Below are positions 23,701 through 32,700 of a stretch of 64,000 nt of DNA, in pieces. A program made the translations under genes and the position numbers. The number at the start of each line of letters is the position of its first letter. The first letter of the stretch is position 1. The notes under the pieces are model-generated. The model was not told the origin of the DNA and made no database searches. It was given only the letters and a program-made list of their open reading frames with translations. Source of the stretch: Anas platyrhynchos (lineage: Eukaryota; Chordata; Aves; Anseriformes; Anatidae). The stretch spans positions 14,767,501 through 14,831,500 of the forward strand of contig NC_092621.1 in assembly GCF_047663525.1 (NCBI RefSeq), given 5' to 3'.

Positions 23701-26700
23701 TTTGCTAAGTTAAGGTAATCAGAATATTCTGTATTCTGCTAATCTTTTGGTAACACCTCCATTTTGATCACATTTTCTGACTATCAATAACCAGCACTGC
23801 CCACAGTATTCCAGACACTCTCTGCAGTACACTGTGAAGTGACATTAATCCTTCTCGCTGTCCTCAGCATCCCAGTATCAAAGGGAGTTCAACACTGCTG
23901 GTGATTCTTAGATTATATATTTAATATTTAATCTATTTATTTTATTCCAGAATGCTGAAAACTCATACCCTGTTGGGAAAAGCATTGTTTACGCTTGCAG
24001 ACATGGATATTCTCTTGTCGGTGATCCTGTTGCTAAGTGTGGCAGTAATTTACAGTGGCAAGTTGGAGAAAGATATTGCCAGGGTATGTTGGATTCTCAT
24101 TTTGAAATACAGCTTAATTCCAGTGAAATGTCTCAGAATGTCTGCTTTCACCTGTATTTCCCAGATCCTTAGGCAGGACTGGGTCTATGTTGACTTTTAT
24201 TTTGAAGCCACATTTTGTTATACTGAAATAGAAATGTCCATACAGTCAAGTTTATGGAAGTGAAAAGACAAGAAGTGGAACAAGGAGACTAAATTCCAGC
24301 CCAGGATTTACTTTCTGTGGGAATAGCCTTTGTTGCTTCATTCAATCCTGTGGCTATATCTAAGAACAATTGGTATTGTCTATTTCTAAAGCAAACTGAG
24401 TAAAATGTCCAGTGGGCAGTACTGGGGAACCACAAAGATCTCAATTAACCTTGTAGCCTATCCCTACTCGGTCGTTAAGCACTTGTATGAACCATTGGTA
24501 GGAACATGGATCCTAAGAACACAGAATCTCTGTATGAGCTAGGGCCAGGCCTGCAGGCAGTAGAAGGAGATATTATCACTCCATCCTTGGCATAATGAGT
24601 TGATAGCCTGAGTTAACACCACCAATATAGTTCTACAGGAACATCAGCTAATCTTACTGTTCAATTTGTTAAGAAATGAAGGAGAAGATAAGACATGAGC
24701 ACTTTCTGCAACCCACTGGTTCGCTGTGACTGTCTCAAATTCTTAATTCCTTAGAAACTTCTTGTCTCCTACCTGTCCTGGAGGATGGCTTGCAAGGAGA
24801 CCCATGGAAACCTTCATATGAGATTGGTGAGAAAATAACTCTGTCCTGTATACAAGGCATGCGCTTAGAAGGAGCACACTCCATTCTCTGTGAGCCCAGC
24901 CTCAAGTGGTCTCCTGACATGAAAACTATTCAGTGTGTAAAAACAGGTAAGCCACTGCGATCTTCCAAATGCAGCTCGGGATTTTACTTTCCTGGACAGA
25001 CTACTGGTAATACAATAGTGACATAGCACTATACCTGATATAATGATAGAGAAATTGCATTTTTATCACCCAAAGGATGTACAGAAAACATGAGTGCATG
25101 CTTTCTGTGGGCTCCTCAAACAAGATGCCTTAAGACATTTTTTCTGAGGTTTCCTCATGGTTTTTTGATTCCCACTCACACTTATAACAAGCATTATCAT
25201 CAACAATATTTTAAGACATTACCTGTGATAAATGTTGCCTATTCTGCCACCCGAATATACTTCAATTTCCACCAAGGTGGTGTAATGCCACCACCCCGTG
25301 AACTGCACCTTAGAGATAGTATTTCTCTATCTGGAAGCTGTTGAGTGCATCACAGCATCTCATGACAGAGAAGGGAGGGAACCTGATGGCTTCTTTTGCC
25401 TGCTTGACAGTCACACAGCTGATATGGAGTAAATCTCCAGGAACTGGAAGCAAGGAGGAAATGGCTCTTCAGGTTCATGATAGCAGATGCTGAATCTGTC
25501 AACAGTCACTGGTAGTCAGTGTGGCAGAGAGGGAAACAGTGTATAGCATAAAGCAGCTTTGTCTCAGTTCATCTTTTCCAGCTGTGGAGGGCAGACAAGA
25601 CTTTCTCTTTTGCTGTCCTATGATGCTGGTCAGTGATGCAGAGGCATCCAAGCAGCATGCTGCTTCAAGCCAAGCACATCCCCTCCCAGGTTTCAGATGC
25701 TGTCACATCCCTGCTGAGACCCTTGCTTGGAGTCAACTAACAGCCACTGCTGTTACCAGGTAGATTAGTCAAGGGAGGTGATTCTGCCCCTCCACTCAGC
25801 CCTGGTGAGGCCCCACCTTGAGTTGTGTGCCCAGTTCTGGGCTCTCCAGTACCAGAGGGACATAGAACTACTGGAGAGAGTCCAGAGGAGGGCTACGAAG
25901 ATGATGAGGGGACTGAAGCACGCAATGTACGAGGACAGGCTGAGAAAGCTAGGCCTGTTTAGCCTGGAGAAGAGGAGACTGAGGGGAGACATCATTAACG
26001 TGTATAAATATCTGGGGGAAGGGTGCTGAGAGGGTGGAGCCAGTCTCTTTTCATTTGTGCCCAGCAACAGGACAAGAGGCAACAGGCACAAAAGGAAGCA
26101 AAGAAAGTTTCAGCTGAATATGAGAGGGCACTTTTTTACTGTGAGGGTGACAGAGCACTGGCACAGGTTGCCCAGGGAGGTTGTGGAGTCTCCTTCACTG
26201 GAGATACTATAAACCCACCTGGATGCCATCCTGCACAATGTGCTCTTGGTGATCATTCTTGGCGGGGGGGTTGGATGAGATCATCTTCAGAGGTCCCTTC
26301 TAACCCTGGCCATTCTGATTAGGCATAACTCCTAAGTTTCATGTCTGTCCTCTCCTTATCAGCCAATTGCTGCCCAAAGTTGCCTGATCTGAGGCAAAAG
26401 GCAGGTGACAATCAAGTGTAGACCACAAAGTTTCAGCAGCCCAGTCTCAGTCATCTGCTGATTCCCATCTGTTGCTGATTCTCAGTCCTAGTCATCTTTT
26501 GCCATATCACATCCACATGCACACCAAGAGTAAGGATTTCAGAAGGAATAATAAACCTGTACATAACACAGCTCACTATTGCTGAAGTACAAAAAGGGGA
26601 GCATTACCTTTGTACATTATAAAATTAAAAAAAAAAAAAAAAAAAAAGAATAAAGAAATTAGAATCTAAAACAATTAGAATAACAATTAAATTAACCATT

Positions 26701-29700
26701 TAAAATAAGAAGGAATATGAGTTAAAAAGGGCAAAAATTAAGACAATCTGTGTATATGCAGACATGGTGGCACACATACATTTGACCATACTGAAATAAG
26801 GTGGGTGGGAGTATTTAGTTAGCAATAGTGTTGGTAACAGTCAACTATACAACAAAGAGCCCCAGATCTGGAGACAGGGAAGTAATTTCTGGTGGAAATT
26901 TTCCCTCTGCAGGCAAACAGGGTTATGTCTGCTATCTGTACTGCAAAGCACTACAGCTTTATTTTTAGTTCTCTGGCAATTTCTGCTTGTCTATTTTGCT
27001 TGGTAAGTCTTAATCCTTACAAGAGATTTATTAAAAAAAATAAAAGCTACAATGTTCAGGGATATTAAAGTTTAATGTTAAAGTAGAAAACTAGAGCCAC
27101 CTAATCTAAAACACAAATCAGGATAAACCTTTCTCTGAAAGTGTGTCTGTATGGATTTAACAGAGTTGTGCCATTATTCGCTATAGAAGCCTCTAGAGAA
27201 ATATGCAGCAAAGGCCTATTTCATCTTAAAGCTTGGAGTAAAGCTCAACAGTCACAGAACAGTACATGTGTACAGTGCTCCTCCCTTCTCCCTCACCACC
27301 TCCATCCCCCCCCCCCCCCCCCCTATAATTTTTTGTTTTTTAAGTTACTGCAAATTAAGAACTACATGGTGGAACTTGCTGTTTTCATTACCAACAGTGC
27401 ATAACAATTTTAAGGCTAGCTATTTCTACATGGGGCTTTGGAGCCATAGCTTTTCTGGTGACAGTAGCAAAGCCAGTAACTCTGAAACCTAATGATAAAG
27501 CTTTTTGCAGCACTGCTAAGTTTAGCAGAAACAGACAGCTGCACAGAAATGAGATGATGAAAGTTAAAGCTTGAACATTGTACATGTCTCCTTCTGTCTG
27601 ACTCTTGACCCATGGATAAATTACCATTTGGTAAGTTTGTAAAGTGTATCGTATCTTTTTAATAGTTATAATTCCTTCTGTGCAGTAGATACTTCTAATG
27701 AACATGCAGGATGTGGCTTTATGTCACGGCTGTATCCAGTGTCTTTTATGCTCAACTGATAGGATAATTTCAGAGTAGACCTTTAACAGCCCTTGTTTTT
27801 CCTGACCCTTAATAGCATTGTCTGTGCTCTTCTACTTCAGAATCCAGTGTGAAAACAGAAGTGACAGAGCCTAAATGTCAGCCATGGGAGAAAGCGCAGC
27901 AGTCGCAATGTGTGTGCAAAATGCCCTATGAATGTGGGTAAGTTCAGGCTGAATTTGGCAATGGCTTTCTCACTTTATTCAAGACCAATTAAATTTCTTA
28001 AAGTTTCAGTCTATGACAGATTGGAAAGCTTTACTCATGAGAAGCAGGCATTATACTTTGTTTGCTTTACAGCTCAATCAATGTCCTGCTCATAACTTAC
28101 CTGCCTTGTCAGAGCTGTCATTGGGTTTTAGTGATGATGGAATTTGGTTAGATGACAGAAGGTGAAGGGATAATTTCAGCTCCACTTGATCTGTGAAATA
28201 GATGGAAAAGGATAAGATGATATTTCGAAGATTTAGAAGATGGAGGAAAACTTAGAACAGAGACCCTTGGGACATAAACCATCAAAGCAGTAAGCTGGTG
28301 AAATACAGCAGATTTCTTTTCCCTGCTGAGAGACTGGAGTGTTATGAAAGGCACAATAATCTAATCTCCCATTTACACAGCAGTTTGCACAGACCAGTCA
28401 TGTTACCTTTCCTGACCTCATAACTTGCAGACCAGACTTTATTGTTTCCTATTTGATCAAAGCCTATATTCAGTAACAAACCATGCAGGAAAAAGGTATG
28501 GAAATGAGTCACTCTCTCAGTTCTTCGCTAAGTATTAAGGGAACAGAACCAAAACAGAAGAGTAACAAGAAGAGGCCTAAGAGCACCTGGCACTGATGGC
28601 CAGATGTGCCAAAGAGCTCAGCACTCCAGTATTTGGGCTGGTTTTCACAGACCAGATAAAGTTTCCTATGAAGTCACCACTGAGTTCTGGACATGACATG
28701 AGGCCAGTTTTTGTCACAGCAGAAGCTAAGCAGTTTGGAAAATTCAGGATAGCATTCTCATGTAGCAGGTGAAAGAAATTTTGAAGTCCTTTCCTGATTT
28801 CAAGGTTACAGAACTTCTCATTGGAGTACGCTCACTTTCCATCAGCCACATACTTCAAGGGTGCCCTGCATGGTTACTCAGGTTCTAAGCCAAAATGGGT
28901 TTAGATTCTAAGCTGATTCTAGATTCAAAATAGATTCTAATTCTAAGCCACAATTTGAACATCTCAAAATTAACACTGGTCAGCTTTGTTCAAGTTTCAT
29001 ATATCCACTGGGCACTACCCTAGAATTTGAGGCCATTGTCTTGTGTAATTGCCAGGTTTGTAATAAATCTGTCAAGAGCCTATTTCTATATTTAAAATAT
29101 TTAGGTATTTAATTAACAAGGTCCTACTCTTTTTGTCTCAGTACTGACCAAAGTGAGGCAACAACCCCCTTCCAGGTTCATGGGTGCAGTTAAGTTAGTT
29201 GCATAGGAATTGAAGGGAGTCCACAGTGCTGGGGAAGGCCTTGAGTAGAGTCACAATTACCTTGAAATTAAATTAATTACATTCAGTTATGCATTTAGGC
29301 TTCAGTTAAAATTATTCTGTTGCCTCCTGTTTCTATTTTTTTAATTACGTACCAAATGGCAGGAAGATAGATAGCAGTCAGTTTTGTTGTAGTCTTTTCG
29401 CTGTCTTGAAATAACACATCTAATAATAGAAGGATAAATCATTGTCTGTCAAAGCAAACCAATCTGCCAGCCTATTAATGCTGTAGGACTAAGGCATGTA
29501 AGTAGATCTTGGTCCGTCCTGAGAACACACAGGTAATATGTTTTGCTCTGCTGTGGTGGTGAATCTCAGCAGCAGCCTCTGCTCAGGAGGTGGGAACAGG
29601 TCACAGAGGAAGGCAGAAGCACCATGGCTTCAGAACCATCCTACATCCTTTCAGTTTTCAAGAGACCAGCCCAGCAACAGAGACTTCTAGGTACAAAAAC

Positions 29701-32700
29701 CCCACAAGGAGCTGGTGAGGGCTCTGTCATCCCTCATGTGATGACATCTGTCTTCCCCAATTATAGCCAGGGAATGATCCTGAGCAATGGAGCTGCTGAA
29801 TTACTAAAGCAGTTCCTGGCAGTGTTTGGCAAGTGTAAACTCCCAGGTAATTCAAAGGCACAGCCCAGAAGTTATGAGGGATAGAGACCATTACTAATGT
29901 GCAATCTAATGTGGTCTCCTCCTTTTGTTGTCAGCGAGTTAACAGTATGGACACTAGCTGTTCTACTCTGTATGAATTGGCCCTATGGCCAGGAAAGGGT
30001 CAGAGCACAGTTAGCCTGTCAGTATGGATGAAGACACGGAGGCCAAAGACCATCTCCATACTGAAGCATGAGATTCAGTAATTTTTCAATAACCTTTTTT
30101 ACACACACTTATTTGTGTAGCACACATGTCTCTCTTTGGGGTTCTCAGCCTGTGTTAGATTAAAAATTATGGTCTTGAATACAATTTTTAGAAATTAAAA
30201 TAATTTCCAGCTCAATTTCTCACTTTCTTGTTTCACTGAAATTTGCCTGCCTCTCAGAGCAGGTGAAAAGGAGAGACATTATTTTCTGACTTACAACTAT
30301 TTTATTTCCCATAATATGTACTTTATTAAAGGTTTGTTCTTACTCAAGTCTTTTTTTTTTTTTCCCCAGGTGAAAGGTATTGAATTTTTCAGACTCCCTT
30401 TGCACAAGAACCCTTCCTTGTCTCTAATAATTTTCATTGTGCTATTCTTGTTCCCCTGTAATATCATTTCTCAACAAGGAATGCAAAATATTAAATACTC
30501 TTATGAGTACAGATTCTCTATGCTTTTTCCTAGGCATCTGAACATTTCAATTTCCACTGACTTTTCCCCAGGTGGCCCAGCCATAGTAAAAGGTACACCA
30601 GTCTCAAGACAGCTAGAGCTAGACAAAATAGAAAACACACTCCCTGCATTACTTCCCGAGCAATTAGACCTTCCTGGGTTCAACCAGCTGGTTAAATTGG
30701 CCTTCCTCCCCTCTGCTGGATGTCACTAAAGTGGTGCAAACCAGAGACATTAACACACTCCTATCTTTTCAGCTAAATTAACTTGCCTCATAAAAAAGCT
30801 TTTGTCTTTAAAGCTCAGATATTGAGATTTATCATTGTAAGGCAAATAAAGAAGGCCTCTGAGCAATTTTAAATGTGATAGACAACTTTACAGATCAGAT
30901 GCTTCCTCTGAATCACACTATGTTCTTCCAAATCCAAACAGATATTTCAAAATCAAGAGTATCCTATACCTCTGTCTGCAAAGATAACTTTCATATTATA
31001 AATCAGTGCACCACTATCTCATAGGCTGTGCTACTAGACAAGCAAATGATGTAATGGAGACAGATGTATGGGCTCCTTTATTAGCTGCTTGGTGCTGCAG
31101 ATACATTGGTCTGTCCTCTTGCTGTGCCTCAGAAAAAGAGTTAACCTTATTCCATTCCTTATGTTAACAGAAGAGCAGTAAGGAAAATGTAGGCGATAAA
31201 CCTTTATTAGGGATTCAGCAGCTCGTATTTTGACTAAGCACCACTGCAAGTGATGACACTAACATCTTAAGGAATATAATACAGTTGTAATATTTGAAGA
31301 CATATTCAGTTGCAGGTAAATGCAACAGTCAAAGTTCTCAGGATCAGCTGATAAAGGAAAAAAGAAATAAGAAAAGAAGAAGAAGAAGAAAGGGAAAAAA
31401 AAAAAAGATGAGGAAGAAGAAAAGAAAAAAAGAAGAAAAAGAAAGAAAGAAAAAAAAAGAAAAAGATAGCTCAATATACTTGACCATCAACTGAACAAAG
31501 TCACAGTGAGGACTTTACTACCAGAGCTTTCCTCTCCCAAATTCTTCTTCCTCTGTCTGACAAGCCACTTGCACATGACCTGTTACCCTTCCCTTCATGA
31601 AGCCTTGTGGAGCTTGTTAGGGCTATTTGCCCATTCATTATCAGCATCTCATCCCCACCAAACCACCTGTTTTGCTGAGGTTGACTGTCAGAACTGATCT
31701 GTTAAGTACTTAAATTTTCTGTGGGAGTGTTTGTGAGCTCAGACAGTGGAGCTGTGCTGAATGAGAGGAGGGGTCCAAAGCATCCAAAGCTCTCCATCTC
31801 CTAGGAGCATCTCTGCTGTCTGGTGCTCTGTGCAGTGCCTTACCTCTGGCTCTACCACACAGCCAGGACAGCATGGGATAGACTACTTCTGAGGAGGCAG
31901 GGCTTTATTCACCCCACACAGATGTCATGGAGTGAATTAAGAGCAAGTGGAGAAGCCTGGGTTTTGAGATTACAATTAAAAACAAAACAAAACAAAACAA
32001 AACAAACAGGTTTTTTCCCTCCTCCTATGCTTACAGCATGAAACACAAATAATAACAATTTCCTGGAATTGTCCCTGAATCAAATACTATCTAAGGTTGT
32101 CCAAGAATCATTATTACCACTTTTACAAGCTAATTTTAGTGGGTGTTAGCACAATATCTGACGTTCAAGAAACAAACATGTAAACTCCCTAGATAAATAG
32201 AGCGGATTTCTCATAAAATTTCTGTGTATATGTATCCATTTTTCCAGAAATAAGTCTGGTCTCTGATGTTGGATCACAACATTTTATTTGGTAAAAGCTC
32301 AGGTTTTAAAGGACAGTAGAGAAAAGGTCTTTAAATACATTCTTATCTCTTACAATTTAGAAGAAAATATAAAGTAATTTAATATATATGTGAGAGTATA
32401 TATCATTATGTGTATATGAAATATTTTGTTTGTATGGACTTGTGTGTATGCATGTATATTAGAGAACAACCGAGATCTGAACTCTTTTAAATAAGTCTCT
32501 CCCTCAGTGCCACTGAGGTTAATGGTAAAATACCCAGTGATGTTCCTGTCCTTGGACAGGTGCTGTATCTGCTGAGGAGCAGCAACCTGTGGAAAAGAAA
32601 AAAGTCAAGAATTATTCATGCATCTAAGTCTCCAGTTCATCACTGCACTCTTAGGATGTACCTCAGTGAACAGGGAAAACAGAACCAGACACTGACTGTT

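Larger units (their letters stand above)
24947..27840 (+). other. C7: C7 intron 15 (2.9 kb)
   Basis: Contains the CR1 at 25757-26320 plus poly(A) and poly(C) runs; no other feature seen. Confidence 0.85.

Noticed and set aside
29543-29884. 113-codon frame inside C7 intron 16
   Set aside because: No homology recognised, no matching acceptor/donor phases with flanking C7 exons; human C7 has no extra exon here.
30316-30729. 137-codon frame in C7 intron 16
   Set aside because: Low-complexity, hydrophobic chance frame behind a poly(T) run; no domain.
31353-31494. Lys/Glu-rich frame over the polypurine tract
   Set aside because: Simple-sequence artefact.
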